64,000 nt of DNA from Bacteroidota bacterium (GCA_023415495.1 JAEZKK010000018.1:62001-126000), one strand, 5' to 3'; shown: positions 1 to 9,548, numbered from the stretch's first letter. Numbers and translations: made by a program. The notes: generated by a model not told the origin, from the sequence alone.

Positions 1-2697
1 GTAAATTCAATTGGAGAAGGTGTGTTTTCTGGATGCTCTGCATTACAATCTATTACGATGTCTCCAAATATAATAAAAATTTCTAGTTATACGTTTAGTG
101 GTTGCACTTCACTGAGGTCAATTGAAATCCCAACTAATCTAACATATTTAAGCGATGATGTATTTTTAAACTGTATCAACTTAGACACAATTTATTATAA
201 TGCTATTAATTGTATAATAGTTGGAAATACATTTTCTGATAATGTATCTATTAGTGCCTTTATAATAGGTGATAGTGTTCAAAGAATTCCTGACCATGCT
301 TTACAGAATTGTACTGATATAGAAAATGTTGTAATTCCTCCATCAGTTATTGCAATTGGAAATAATACATTTCAGGGTTGTATAGGATTAACTTCTGTCT
401 ATATTCCGTCTTCTATTGTATCAATTGGAAATTATGCATTTCAAGGTTGTACAGGACTAACATCTTTTAGAATTCCTTCATCTATTACTTCAATAGGAAA
501 TTCAGCATTCAAAGATTGCACCTTATTAGATACCGTTTATTTTAATGCTATTAATTGTACAAATATGGGTACTTCTACTTCTACTGTATTTTCTGGATGT
601 AATAATTTAAAAACAATTATTATTGGTGATAGCGTAACTCGAATACCAAATAATGCCTTTAATAATTGTTATCAATTAAAATCTATTTCATTTAATAACA
701 TAATATCAATTTTAGGTAATAGTGCATTTTATAAATGTAAAAGTTTAGACTCAATAATTATTCCTTCATCAGTCAAAAACATTGGCACTTCTTGCTTCGC
801 ATTTTGTGATAGCTTAAAATATATTAGTTTGCCAAACTCTCTGAAATCATTATTAGAATATACTTTTCAAGGATGTTTATCATTAAAATCTATTCACCTG
901 CCAACATCATTAACCTATTTAAATTATTCATTATTTAGTGATTGTATATTATTAGATTCAGTAATATTGCCTCCTAATTTAAGTTATATAGGAAGTTTGC
1001 TCTTTGAAAATTGCACAAATTTAACTCATGTAGTATTTCCTAATAATATGATGAAGATCCCATCCGGTATGTTTAAAGGTTGCTCAAACTTACAAACAAT
1101 TAATATACCCTCTTCTGTAATTAGTATTAGTGATTTTGCATTTATGAACTGCACCTCCTTAACTTCAATAAATTTACCAAATTCACTTTCATCAATTAGC
1201 GCTAATTTGTTTAAAAATTGCACTGCTCTCTCGTCGATCACCTTCCCAAATTCATTATCAAGAATATTTGGGAATGCATTTGATAGTTGTATTTCATTAT
1301 CCAAAATTATTATCCCTAGTTCAGTAAATAACATATTTGGTTTTGCTTTTAAAAATTGTTATAATCTTGATACTATTATAATGAATAATCCAAATCCTCC
1401 AATAATTGACTTTACAAGTTTCTCAAATGTACCTAATAATGTTTTTATATCATTACCATGTAATTCATATCTAAATTATAAAAATGCAAATTATTGGAGT
1501 AGTTTTACTAACTTTAAAGAATTTGACAATTGTCTTTATTCAATAAATGTATTATCTTCCGATCTTACATCTGGAATTGTTACTGGTTCTGGAATTTATA
1601 CTTTTGATACAATTACAATTACAGCAATTCCACTTCAAAATTGTTCATTTCTAAGATGGCAAGATGGAGATACAAATTCGATAAGAACAATTATCGTTAC
1701 AAAAGACAGCAATTTTACAGCAATATTTAAGCGAGTTGTTTATTATAATATTTACGATACCATATGTCAAGGTCAAACCTATCCTTTCTTTGGAAATAAT
1801 CTAACTACAGAAGGGTTCTATTCTCATTCAATTGTAGTATCTCAAACAAATGATAGTATAATAAACCTTCACTTAAAAGTAAATCCAAGTTATTCATATG
1901 ATATTTTCGACACCATTTGTCAAGGACAAACCTATAATCAACATGGATTCAATACTAATATTTCTGGACTAAATACACTAAACCTCCAAACAATAAGTGG
2001 TTGTGATAGTATTATTATTCTTTTCTTAACCATCAACCCTGCGTATAGTGATACAATTAATGCGATAATCTGTCAAGGGGAAATATATTCTGAAAATGGT
2101 TTTAATGCTGATAGCAGTGGTTTATATACATTAAATCTTCACTCAATTAATGGTTGTGATAGTACTATTTATTTAAATCTTATTGTAAATGAAATCACTA
2201 CACCAAATAATCTTACAATAAATAATATCACAAACTTTATTGAACTTAGTTGGCAAGGAGAGGGGGAAAATTATATTATTTATAGAAATAACGATTCATT
2301 GGCAATGACAGCAACAAGAATATTTCAGGATAGTAATGTTGTGGATGGGGTTAATTATTGTTATACAATCAAAGCAATAAATGATAATTGTGAAAGTGAT
2401 GTTTCAAATCAAATATGTAAAACATTTTCAGATATAGAATTAATTATATATTATGATTATAATTTATTACTTTATCCTAACCCAGCAATAGATAAAACAA
2501 CATTAAAGATAGATGGATTAGAAAATGATGTAGAAGTGCATGTATATGATTTTACTGGTAGAATAATAAACACATATATTATGGGTCCAACAAAAAGTAA
2601 ATTAGAAATAGATCTTAAGAACTATATAAAAGGGATTTATAATATTAAGATAATAAATTCAACTATCAACATTACTAAAAAACTAATTGTATATTAA
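1..2697 (+). CDS. BspA-like leucine-rich repeat surface protein with T9SS sorting domain (5' end outside window)
   Basis: The frame is open from base 1, so the gene starts upstream; the first possible start inside (GTG at 22) only continues the repeat pattern. About the first 480 residues are LRR_5/BspA-type repeats of roughly 23 residues (IPSSVxxIGxxAFxxC pattern). Three modules of about 50-60 residues follow, each opening with D-T-I-C-Q-G-Q or a close variant (about residues 585, 635 and 683), then a fibronectin-like stretch. The last 75 or so residues form a type A T9SS C-terminal sorting domain with a YPNP motif and a final KKLIVY. It is presumably exported by the type IX system and anchored on or released from the cell surface. 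BspA-like proteins are linked to adhesion, but the ligand here is unknown. Confidence 0.9.
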   Translation, partial: VNSIGEGVFSGCSALQSITMSPNIIKISSYTFSGCTSLRSIEIPTNLTYLSDDVFLNCINLDTIYYNAINCIIVGNTFSDNVSISAFIIGDSVQRIPDHALQNCTDIENVVIPPSVIAIGNNTFQGCIGLTSVYIPSSIVSIGNYAFQGCTGLTSFRIPSSITSIGNSAFKDCTLLDTVYFNAINCTNMGTSTSTVFSGCNNLKTIIIGDSVTRIPNNAFNNCYQLKSISFNNIISILGNSAFYKCKSLDSIIIPSSVKNIGTSCFAFCDSLKYISLPNSLKSLLEYTFQGCLSLKSIHLPTSLTYLNYSLFSDCILLDSVILPPNLSYIGSLLFENCTNLTHVVFPNNMMKIPSGMFKGCSNLQTINIPSSVISISDFAFMNCTSLTSINLPNSLSSISANLFKNCTALSSITFPNSLSRIFGNAFDSCISLSKIIIPSSVNNIFGFAFKNCYNLDTIIMNNPNPPIIDFTSFSNVPNNVFISLPCNSYLNYKNANYWSSFTNFKEFDNCLYSINVLSSDLTSGIVTGSGIYTFDTITITAIPLQNCSFLRWQDGDTNSIRTIIVTKDSNFTAIFKRVVYYNIYDTICQGQTYPFFGNNLTTEGFYSHSIVVSQTNDSIINLHLKVNPSYSYDIFDTICQGQTYNQHGFNTNISGLNTLNLQTISGCDSIIILFLTINPAYSDTINAIICQGEIYSENGFNADSSGLYTLNLHSINGCDSTIYLNLIVNEITTPNNLTINNITNFIELSWQGEGENYIIYRNNDSLAMTATRIFQDSNVVDGVNYCYTIKAINDNCESDVSNQICKTFSDIELIIYYDYNLLLYPNPAIDKTTLKIDGLENDVEVHVYDFTGRIINTYIMGPTKSKLEIDLKNYIKGIYNIKIINSTINITKKLIVY

Positions 2698-2880
2698 TTA
2701 TTATACTAAATAATTGTTGAAGGATTATCTTTATTGGAGTAAATCCCAAGCTAGAATAAGATAAAAAAATTAGATACTGCGATAAAATAAATGCTTTCTG
2801 TATATATTTTTTAATATGTATGTGAGTATTTTTTATGTAGTGTTTTTGGTGATTGAGTTTATCTATTTATAAATACATAT

Positions 2881-3006
2881 TCAGAGAGTAGCGAAATAGA
2901 ATCAAATTACAGTTAAATAGAATCAAATTACAGAAAACTAACTCTTGATTCTAAAAAAATGTAATTTGATTCTATTTTCGTAGAATCAAGAGTTAGTTCT
3001 CTTAAC
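2881..3006. repeat. Dispersed palindromic element, copy 1 (GAATCAA variant)
   Basis: A perfect 18-bp inverted repeat, AACTAACTCTTGATTCTA at 2936-2953 against its complement at 2981-2998, continues outwards into CTCTTAAC. The motif GAATCAAATTACA occurs twice directly (about 2900 and 2920) and once inverted at about 2960. The element lies between two convergent genes, so it could act as a bidirectional terminator. The rest of the 2698-3059 gap shows no gene. Three related copies occur elsewhere in the window, with AGATCT where this copy has GATTCT. Confidence 0.7.
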
Positions 3007-3059
3007 ACAAATAACACAAAGGTTAATTAAGAATAGGTTATAGAATGTAAAATTAATCC

Positions 3060-3476
3060 TTAGTTTTCCCGTAGGGACATTTCTATTAGTTGGTTTAATA
3101 CTTCTTTGTTTAGGGTTTCGAGTTTGTTGAAATTAATGCAGCCTCTTCCTAATTTTACTTTACCAAGTTGTTTTGCTACCTCGTTTATTTCTGGGGTTTG
3201 CAACTCAAGGTTTAGATATAGTGAGATATAGTTCTTTCTTGGGGAAAATCCTAATCGAAACCATTCTACTTCTCTTCCCGAGGGTGAGGAGACTATAAAA
3301 TTCTTAAAACCAATTATGCTATCTCCCCATATTTTGCCTTCTTCTTTGGTGATTTCTGACATTAATTTATAAATCTCCAATGAGTCTAAACGCTTTTTCT
3401 CATCTTCAATATTATTCAAGAAATCCATTACCGAAGCTTCGCTTTGTCGTGTTTTTATCTCTGCTAATTTTGCCAT
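3060..3476 (-). CDS. DUF1801 family protein (YdhG-like)
   Basis: A small soluble protein of 138 aa. The sequence follows the DUF1801 pattern: an N-terminal V-M-D-F-L helix, a central segment with I-W-G-D-S-I-I-G-F, then G-F-S-P-R-K and a lysine/glycine-rich G-K-V-K-L-G-R-G-C-I-N-F stretch. No signal peptide or membrane segment is visible. The family is widespread but its biochemical role is not established. It ends opposite the preceding surface protein and lies 21 nt downstream of the HU-like gene on the same strand, so the two may be cotranscribed. Confidence 0.8.
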   Translation of the reverse strand: MAKLAEIKTRQSEASVMDFLNNIEDEKKRLDSLEIYKLMSEITKEEGKIWGDSIIGFKNFIVSSPSGREVEWFRLGFSPRKNYISLYLNLELQTPEINEVAKQLGKVKLGRGCINFNKLETLNKEVLNQLIEMSLREN

Positions 3477-3497
3477 GGTGTGCTTATTTATTTGTTG

Positions 3498-3974
3498 CTA
3501 ATTACGTTTTTTCAATTTAATAGGTATTCTATCATTGCTAACCATGCTCAAATCCTTTGTATTTTCTACAAGAACAAATCCTTTTTGCTTTTGCGGCTCT
3601 TGTGAGAATTTTATTTCTTTTAGTTTTTTGACTAATTTTGAATCAGAGCGGAAAGTAAGTTTTGAGAATTTGATTTTGTTAGTGTCAATCTTTGTTTGGT
3701 TATCAAATCCTTCGCTTGTAATAGCAACTCCAAAGGTGCCAATTCCCTCGAGCTTGATATTATAACCATCACATAGCTTATCGCCCATTAGTTCAGCAAA
3801 CTCATTTAATACTTCAATTACTGCCTCTTGTTTTGCGATATTCTTTTCGCTAATTATCTGAGCAATTTCTTCTAAGCATAAAGTCCCTTTGGTTTTAGCA
3901 ACTGCGAAATATTTCTGGTGAGTATCACCGTCTTTTACATATTTCTTTTTTCTAATTCTAAATAAGTATGGCAT
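3498..3974 (-). CDS. HU/IHF-like DNA-binding protein (Bacteroidetes HU-related type)
   Basis: 158 aa. The N-terminal two thirds match the Bacteroidetes HU-related family (TIGR01201 type): basic start R-I-R-K-K-K-Y, a dimerisation-helix region, then G-Y-N-I-K-L-E-G-I-G-T-F-G preceding the DNA-binding arm. The C-terminal tail of about 40 residues is charged and has no recognised domain. It probably bends or compacts DNA as a nucleoid protein. A terminator of the upstream aminotransferase gene sits just before its start (3984-4015), so it should have its own promoter. Confidence 0.8.
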   Translation of the reverse strand: MPYLFRIRKKKYVKDGDTHQKYFAVAKTKGTLCLEEIAQIISEKNIAKQEAVIEVLNEFAELMGDKLCDGYNIKLEGIGTFGVAITSEGFDNQTKIDTNKIKFSKLTFRSDSKLVKKLKEIKFSQEPQKQKGFVLVENTKDLSMVSNDRIPIKLKKRN

Positions 3975-3983
3975 ATTCTCTCA

Positions 3984-4015
3984 AAAAAAGGCTGCTAAGT
4001 AAAATAGCAGCCTTA
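3984..4015 (-). terminator. Rho-independent terminator after the aminotransferase gene
   Basis: A ten-base-pair stem AAGGCTGCTA (3989-3998) pairs with TAGCAGCCTT (4006-4015) around a 7-nt loop. On the minus strand it is followed by a run of seven T. It closes transcription of the aminotransferase gene ending at 4039. Confidence 0.85.
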
Positions 4016-4038
4016 TATTAATAATTAAACTTTATCTT

Positions 4039-5361
4039 TTATTTAATTGGGTGGTCTTCGTGGAATTTCTTCAATCTTATTTCCAAATCAGGAAGAAGTT
4101 CGTGAGGAACTAAAGAAACGCAAGCTCTTACACCTTCGCCTCTTGTACTGCCAGTAATACTTAGTGAGATTGCACTAATACCGTAATATACAAGTTCGTC
4201 TAAAAGTTCTACTCCAGTCATACCAGGATATCCAAAGGTAAAATAGAATCCATCTGCAATATCAACATCTAAATCCTTATCGTAAACAATCTTAAATCCG
4301 TTGTCAGTAAAAGATTTCTTCATAATATGAGCCTTTTTCTCATAGTCCTTAAGACCTTCGATAAAATTAAATTTACCGTCATTAGCTGCTTTGAATAATG
4401 CTGTTAATGCATATTGTGGAGAATGAGCAGTTCCAGAGGTTAAAGCATAAAGAGCTCCAAACACCATTGCTCTACCAAAGTTCTTTTGTGCAAAGTATTT
4501 TTCTAATAGCTCTGATTCAAAATTATATAACTCAGGGCTGATTATCATTACTGCAATTCTTTGACCGGCATAGCTAAAGGCTTTTGAGCCAGAAATCAAT
4601 AATAGATATTTCTTAGCCCAATGCCCTGCTGAGGGTTGGTAAGGTGCCACTCCTGGCTTTGAATAATCATGTCTAAAGTCCATAGCAAAATATGCTAAGT
4701 CTTCTATTACAACAGTATCGTATTTATTTGATAATTCTCCAATGATTTGTAATTCTTCTTCGTTAAAACAAAACCAAGCAGGATTATTAGGAGAGGAATA
4801 AAGAATACAAGCAATATCTCCCTTTGAAAGATATGATTCAAGCTTATCTCTTAGTTTGTCTCCTCTATAGTCATAAACATCGAATTGTTCGGTTTCGATT
4901 CCCATTATTCTACATTGTAGTTTTTGGACAGGGAAACCTGGATCGATAAATAACACCTTATTTTTAGTTGGGTGCATTTTGGTTAATGTCAAAAAGGCTG
5001 CATAACCTCCTTGCATAGAACCTACAGTAGGTACACATGAATCCTCAGGGACATCTAAGTTAATAAAGTTCTTTACGAAGCGAGAAGTTTCTTTTTTCAA
5101 TTCAGCTGTTCCATAGATATCAGGATAAATTGAAGCAACACCATCTCTAAGGGCTTGTATTTCTGCTTCTATTCCAATTTGAGAAGCAGGAATACCAGGA
5201 ATACCCATTTCCATACGGATAAACTTTTCGCCAGTTGCTTGTTCTACATCATCTATAATCTTCTTAACCTCACGTATCGAGGCTGCTCCAACTCTCTTAG
5301 TCTTGTTTTTTGAGATAATCTCGTCTACGAGTTCTCTGTTGAATGGTATATTTGATTGCAT
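4039..5361 (-). CDS. PLP-dependent aminotransferase, class I/II
   Basis: 440 aa fold-type I aminotransferase. Visible hallmarks are the S-S-P-N-N-P-A-W cofactor loop, the E-D-L-A-Y-F segment carrying the aspartate that contacts the pyridine nitrogen, and the Schiff-base lysine in S-G-S-K-A-F-S-Y-A-G-Q-R (Lys260). The C-terminal arginine expected to bind the substrate carboxylate lies in the T-R-G-E-G-V-R-A-C segment. The amino donor and acceptor cannot be read from the sequence. It starts 6 nt from the end of the porD-like gene on the same strand, so it is probably the last gene of that run. No signal peptide, so cytoplasmic. Confidence 0.85.
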   Translation of the reverse strand: MQSNIPFNRELVDEIISKNKTKRVGAASIREVKKIIDDVEQATGEKFIRMEMGIPGIPASQIGIEAEIQALRDGVASIYPDIYGTAELKKETSRFVKNFINLDVPEDSCVPTVGSMQGGYAAFLTLTKMHPTKNKVLFIDPGFPVQKLQCRIMGIETEQFDVYDYRGDKLRDKLESYLSKGDIACILYSSPNNPAWFCFNEEELQIIGELSNKYDTVVIEDLAYFAMDFRHDYSKPGVAPYQPSAGHWAKKYLLLISGSKAFSYAGQRIAVMIISPELYNFESELLEKYFAQKNFGRAMVFGALYALTSGTAHSPQYALTALFKAANDGKFNFIEGLKDYEKKAHIMKKSFTDNGFKIVYDKDLDVDIADGFYFTFGYPGMTGVELLDELVYYGISAISLSITGSTRGEGVRACVSLVPHELLPDLEIRLKKFHEDHPIK

Positions 5362-5367
5362 AATAAA

Positions 5368-6294
5368 TTAAAATGGTTTATTTGTATTTTGATTGTTAGT
5401 CTGACGAATCTGTTCGTAACGGCTTGTATTAACAGGATTTATCTCACTCATGAGTTTGATGACCCTTTCTTTTTCATTTTCAGGAGCTCCCTTATAGATA
5501 TTAATAATTTCATCTGCCTTGGCATCTAAGAAATGTTGAACGCAAATCAAGTTAATCTTTTCTCTATGTACTTTCTGAAGACTTTCTAAAGCGGAAAAGA
5601 TATTGTTTCTTGCCTCACTTTGAGCATCTGTTGACATCATATCCAATCCCATTCTATGGTAAAGATACCAAGCATCGTGAATATATCTATAAGCTGAGTT
5701 ATTATAGTTTTCACTAATCCAATACTTGTTTTTAGGTGGGGTCTCAAATGATTTCCATCCCTTTTGAGCGCTTTTTTGAGCTGCACTTACAATGTTTTGC
5801 ATTGTTTTAAAATACTCCCTTCCACCGTTAAGCGAAAAAGTATTAGCATCAAGTGCAAGAAAATAGTATAGATAAAAGCCAAGAGTTGAGGTGAGGTTGT
5901 CGTAATATGTGTTTTCTTCGAATTCAAGATTTGCAGTTTCGACAAATGTAAAGAAAAAGTCATTCTCCTGCCAGTTAAGTAGAGTAGTTGTATAGGAAGA
6001 ATTATAGACAGGGCGTCTTAATTGAATGTTTAAGTCTCCTTCGTAATTGTCTTGAGATGGATTTTTTCTAATTGTAATAGAAATTGTCCCTTCAATCTTT
6101 TCTTCGGTTTTGTAGTTAAATTTTGTCCATTTTCTTGAATTAACAAACTCGTTGAGGGCTGTTTGCATATTATCATATATCCTTCTGTCTTGTCCTTGAA
6201 CCTGAGAATTCACAGAAACATTTACCTTAAACTCTTGAGAAAAGGAGTTTAAGGACAAAAATAATGCAGTAAATAAAATTAATATTCTATTCAT
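5368..6294 (-). CDS. DUF4835 family protein (PorD-like, T9SS-associated)
   Basis: 308 aa with an N-terminal signal peptide (MNRILILFTALFLSLNSFSQ, cleavage after S-F-S-Q). The body matches the Bacteroidetes-specific DUF4835 family, annotated by some resources as PorD of the type IX secretion system: an early V-N-V-S-V-N-S-Q-V-Q-G segment, a conserved R-P-V-Y-N-S-S-Y stretch and the G-R-E-Y-F motif. It is predicted to be periplasmic. The neighbourhood coaBC-omega-bamD is the usual one for this family in Bacteroidetes. A -7 box lies 20 nt upstream. The family call is firm; the T9SS role is from family knowledge only. Confidence 0.75.
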   Translation of the reverse strand: MNRILILFTALFLSLNSFSQEFKVNVSVNSQVQGQDRRIYDNMQTALNEFVNSRKWTKFNYKTEEKIEGTISITIRKNPSQDNYEGDLNIQLRRPVYNSSYTTTLLNWQENDFFFTFVETANLEFEENTYYDNLTSTLGFYLYYFLALDANTFSLNGGREYFKTMQNIVSAAQKSAQKGWKSFETPPKNKYWISENYNNSAYRYIHDAWYLYHRMGLDMMSTDAQSEARNNIFSALESLQKVHREKINLICVQHFLDAKADEIINIYKGAPENEKERVIKLMSEINPVNTSRYEQIRQTNNQNTNKPF

Positions 6295-6313
6295 GTGAAA
6301 AAAATCCTATTGG

Positions 6314-6321
6314 CAAAGATA
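6314..6321 (-). promoter_or_regulatory. -7 element TATCTTTG for the DUF4835 gene
   Basis: Read on the minus strand, the bases spell TATCTTTG, a full match to the Bacteroidetes -7 consensus TAnnTTTG, 20 nt before the start codon. No clear -33 box is seen at the expected distance. Confidence 0.5.
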
Positions 6322-6336
6322 GTAAAATCTTTTGTA

Positions 6337-7530
6337 TTATAAGAAAGTAACGAGTTTTTTTACAATATCTTGTGCAACCTCTTCTTTTGATTTCAAGCTA
6401 AGGCTTAGGATTTCATCCTTATCAATTATTGTAACCTTATTGGTTGGAGTGCCAAAACCAGCTCCCTTATCGTTTAGAGAGTTCAGCACTATAAAGTCAA
6501 GATTTTTTGTATTGAGTTTTTTCTTTGCATTTTCAATCTCATTATCAGTCTCAAGTGCAAAGCCAATTAGAATTTGCCCATCTTTTTTCTTTTCTCCAAG
6601 ACTTTTGAGAATGTCTTTAGTAGGGCAAAGCTCAATATTCAAAGAGCTTTGAGTTTTCTTTAGTTTATTTTTAAACTCTTGTTTTGGTTTATAGTCTGCA
6701 ACAGCTGCAGAAAGTATTGCAACATCTGCATCAGGGAAATACTTATTTGTCTCCAAAAACATTTCCTCAGCACTTTTTACATCTATTCTTGTGATATCTT
6801 TATTTTGAGTAGTAAGAGAAACAGGTCCAGCTATTAAGATTACTTTCCCTCCCTGTTTTGTGATTTCCTCTGCTAAGCAAAACCCCATCTTCCCACTTGA
6901 GTGATTACCTATAAATCTTACCGCATCAACCTGCTCATAAGTAGGACCTGCGGTTACTAAGACTGTCTTACCTTTTAATGGCAGGTCTTTTTGGAAATAC
7001 TCCCTTATCCTCGAAAATATATTCTCAACATCCTCCATTCTCCCTTCTCCATCATACCCACAGGCAAGGTTGCCTAAGGTAGGAGAGATAAAGTTAGCTC
7101 CAAAAGATTTTAGCTTAGAGATATTTGCTTTTACTGCTGGATTATTATACATCTTTGTATTCATTGCAGGAGCAATAAATACATCCTTATTGAATGCAAG
7201 CAAAGTAGTTGAAAGAGCATCATCAGCAATACCATTAGCGTATTTACCAATAATATTTGCTGTTGCAGGTGCTAATACAAACAAATCTCCCCAATCGCTA
7301 ATTGATATATGCTCGGTAGAATAATCAATTTCTTTTGGAAAGAGCTGGTGGTAAACAGAGTTGTTTGATAATGTTCTAAGGGTTGTAAGAGTAACAAACT
7401 CTAAGGCGTTATTTGTTGCAATAATTTTTACCTGAGCACCTTCCTTTACTAAAAGCCTGATTAGCAAAGGAATCTTATATGCAGCAATGCCTCCACTTAT
7501 GCCAATAATAATTTTCTTATCCCTTAGCAT
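6337..7530 (-). CDS. coaBC: Bifunctional phosphopantothenoylcysteine decarboxylase / phosphopantothenate-cysteine ligase
   Basis: 397 aa, the usual length for CoaBC (Dfp). The N-terminal flavin-dependent CoaC half shows G-I-S-G-G-I-A-A-Y-K, the P-A-M-N-T-K-M motif and the substrate clamp A-C-G-Y-D-G-E-G-R-M with its cysteine. The C-terminal CoaB half shows T-A-G-P-T-Y-E, the N-H-S-S-G-K-M-G nucleotide loop and A-A-V-A-D-Y-K-P. It makes 4'-phosphopantetheine from phosphopantothenate and cysteine in the coenzyme A pathway. It starts 7 nt after the omega-like gene ends and is probably cotranscribed with omega and bamD. Confidence 0.95.
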   Translation of the reverse strand: MLRDKKIIIGISGGIAAYKIPLLIRLLVKEGAQVKIIATNNALEFVTLTTLRTLSNNSVYHQLFPKEIDYSTEHISISDWGDLFVLAPATANIIGKYANGIADDALSTTLLAFNKDVFIAPAMNTKMYNNPAVKANISKLKSFGANFISPTLGNLACGYDGEGRMEDVENIFSRIREYFQKDLPLKGKTVLVTAGPTYEQVDAVRFIGNHSSGKMGFCLAEEITKQGGKVILIAGPVSLTTQNKDITRIDVKSAEEMFLETNKYFPDADVAILSAAVADYKPKQEFKNKLKKTQSSLNIELCPTKDILKSLGEKKKDGQILIGFALETDNEIENAKKKLNTKNLDFIVLNSLNDKGAGFGTPTNKVTIIDKDEILSLSLKSKEEVAQDIVKKLVTFL

Positions 7531-7537
7531 TTTTTTA

Positions 7538-7915
7538 TTAGTCTTTCTTTTCGATAACTTGATTTACATCGGTTATCATTTCCTGAACTATTCCTTTGCC
7601 GTTTGCTTCATTACGATATACTAATTGGTCGTTTAGATATTCATGAATAGCAATTAGGGTTGGTTTTGGTAATTGTTCGTAGAATCTTGCTATTTCGATT
7701 TGTTCTCTATTTTCAAATACCTCTTCTAAATTATCATTTGAACCAGAAAACTCTTCTATCTTGCGATATAATTCATGTTTTAAATCCAATGATATTTGGT
7801 CTGCACGTTTAGACAAAACTACTACAGATTCGTAAACATTATCAGTAAGTTTAACGAAATCATTTAAATTACGTGTTTGAGTTGTTGTGTCTGCTTTTAC
7901 CTTTTTATAATCCAT
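7538..7915 (-). CDS. rpoZ: RNA polymerase omega subunit, Bacteroidetes type
   Basis: 125 aa. The N-terminus MDYKKVKADTTTQTRNL and the segment V-Y-E-S-V-V-V-L-S-K-R-A-D-Q-I match the divergent omega (RpoZ/Rpb6-like) subunit of Bacteroidetes, which is longer than the enterobacterial protein. It is expected to assist core polymerase assembly. It lies between bamD and coaBC, the conserved position in this phylum, and the short gaps on both sides point to one transcript. Confidence 0.8.
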   Translation of the reverse strand: MDYKKVKADTTTQTRNLNDFVKLTDNVYESVVVLSKRADQISLDLKHELYRKIEEFSGSNDNLEEVFENREQIEIARFYEQLPKPTLIAIHEYLNDQLVYRNEANGKGIVQEMITDVNQVIEKKD

Positions 7916-7941
7916 GATTCTATAAATGATTTATTTTTATT

Positions 7942-8730
7942 TTATTTGTTAAATTCTGTATTTATAATCTTAGTCAATTCTCCTGCTTTGGATGAATTAG
8001 GGTAAAGAGCTATGAATTTATCATAATCTGCCTTTACCTCATTAAACCTTTGTTGCTTCTTATCCTCAATACTGTTTTGAGCAAATTTTATTCCCGACAT
8101 TACTAAGTAATACATTGCATCTTGGCGATATTTTGCATCAGGATAATGGTGAATAAAATTTCTAAGTGAGTTTTGAGCTGATTGGAAATTACTGGTTTTA
8201 TAATAATTATAAGCTATCTCATATTCTTTTCTAATTATCTTCTCTCTTAACTCGTCCATTAGCTTATTAGCTTCCGTTACTCTTGGCGAATTAGGGTATT
8301 TCTCAATATAGACCTGGAAATCCTTTAATGATTCGTAAGTAAGAGTTTGGTCTAAGGAGTATTCAGGACTTTCTAAATACTTGCAATAAGCAGCTTGGAA
8401 CAAAGCCTCTTCAGCATCCTTTGAGTAAGGAAACCACTTCACAAAGTTTTGGAATTGATATCCAGCAGAATAATGATCGCCTGAACCTAAAAGCGATTTA
8501 GCATAGTAAAGATTAACCGACTCTGCCTTATCTCTACCTCTGTAATACATTAATAAGTTCTCAAAAAGTTGAGAAGCATGGTAGTAATCTTTTTTGTCAT
8601 ATGCTTCCACAGCAGCCTTGTACTTAGCATCATGGTCGTTACTGCTTAATAGTTTTTTATGCTTGCTTGAACATGATGAAAATACCAAGCCAAATCCCAA
8701 AAATAATAATATTAAAACTTTAAATCTCAT
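7942..8730 (-). CDS. bamD: Outer-membrane assembly lipoprotein BamD
   Basis: 262 aa. A lipoprotein signal ends in V-F-S-S-C, so Cys19 would be lipidated. TPR-type repeats follow, including Y-D-K-K-D-Y-Y-H-A-S-Q-L-F-E and Y-P-N-S-P-R-V-T-E-A, as in BamD/ComL (about 240-260 aa). It should sit on the inner face of the outer membrane and work with BamA in inserting beta-barrel proteins. It leads the bamD-omega-coaBC run, with a -7 element 37 nt upstream. Confidence 0.9.
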   Translation of the reverse strand: MRFKVLILLFLGFGLVFSSCSSKHKKLLSSNDHDAKYKAAVEAYDKKDYYHASQLFENLLMYYRGRDKAESVNLYYAKSLLGSGDHYSAGYQFQNFVKWFPYSKDAEEALFQAAYCKYLESPEYSLDQTLTYESLKDFQVYIEKYPNSPRVTEANKLMDELREKIIRKEYEIAYNYYKTSNFQSAQNSLRNFIHHYPDAKYRQDAMYYLVMSGIKFAQNSIEDKKQQRFNEVKADYDKFIALYPNSSKAGELTKIINTEFNK

Positions 8731-8766
8731 AAGATTGAATAATGAAAATAATGCTTACAGAACGTG

Positions 8767-8774
8767 CAAAGATA
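8767..8774 (-). promoter_or_regulatory. -7 element TATCTTTG for bamD
   Basis: The minus strand reads TATCTTTG followed by CA, a perfect TAnnTTTG element 37 nt before bamD. On the opposite strand TAATTTTG at 8816-8823 lies just before mtgA, so the intergenic region probably carries divergent promoters. Confidence 0.55.
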
Positions 8775-8847
8775 AAACATATTTTACAAATGACCATTTT
8801 TTTGGGTTTAATTATTAATTTTGCAGATTAAATCACTTATAAATTCT

Positions 8848-9528
8848 ATGGCAAAAAGGAAGGGCAGCAGAAAAGCAAATACTACAAAAACAAAAGGGAA
8901 AAAGAGAATTGGAAGAAAGATTTTTAAATTTATTTCCTATTCCATTCTTGGCTTCTTTATTTTTTCAATACTAATAACCATTGCATATCGCTTTATTAAT
9001 CCTCCACTTACAATATTGATGGTAAGACGAAGTATTGAACAAAGCTTTTCTGATAAAAGAGATTTTAGATTTAAAAAGGATTGGGTAGATTTGGATGAGA
9101 TTTCTCCTAATATGGTTAGGGCAGTAGTTTCGACTGAGGATAATTTATTTTATAGACATAATGGGTTTGATTGGAAAGCTATTGAAAGAGCGATTGACCA
9201 TAATAAAGTAAGTAAGAGAAAGCGAGGAGCAAGTACAATTAGCCAACAAACTGCTAAGAATGTGTTTCTTTGGCCTGGGAGAGATTGGGTAAGGAAGGGA
9301 TTGGAAACCTATTATACTGTATTAATAGAATTCTTTTGGTCTAAGGATAGAATAATGGAGGTATATCTTAATGTAATTGAGTTTGGAGATGGAATATATG
9401 GCATTGAGGCTGCCTCTAAACATTATTATGGTAAATCAGCCAAGAGATTAAACTACACTGAAGCAAAGAAATTAGCAAGATTATTGCCAAGTCCAATTAA
9501 AAGAGGGAAAAAACTATCAAGAAACTAA
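8848..9528 (+). CDS. mtgA: Monofunctional peptidoglycan glycosyltransferase
   Basis: 226 aa from the ATG at 8848; I chose this over a TTG at 8821 because that codon overlaps a -7 element (TAATTTTG, 8816-8823). A lysine/arginine-rich cytoplasmic head is followed by one membrane segment (F-I-S-Y-S-I-L-G-F-F-I-F-S), then a glycosyltransferase family 51 domain. The catalytic motif S-T-E-D-N-L-F-Y-R-H carries the key glutamate, followed by R-G-A-S-T-I-S-Q-Q and the I-M-E-V-Y-L-N motif. It polymerises lipid II into glycan strands and lacks a transpeptidase domain. Confidence 0.93.
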   Translation: MAKRKGSRKANTTKTKGKKRIGRKIFKFISYSILGFFIFSILITIAYRFINPPLTILMVRRSIEQSFSDKRDFRFKKDWVDLDEISPNMVRAVVSTEDNLFYRHNGFDWKAIERAIDHNKVSKRKRGASTISQQTAKNVFLWPGRDWVRKGLETYYTVLIEFFWSKDRIMEVYLNVIEFGDGIYGIEAASKHYYGKSAKRLNYTEAKKLARLLPSPIKRGKKLSRN

Positions 9529-9548
9529 TAGATATAAGATAAATATTA

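Noticed and set aside
3535..3765. Plus-strand frame opposite the HU-like gene
   Set aside because: It is a shadow of the well-supported minus-strand gene with no family match.
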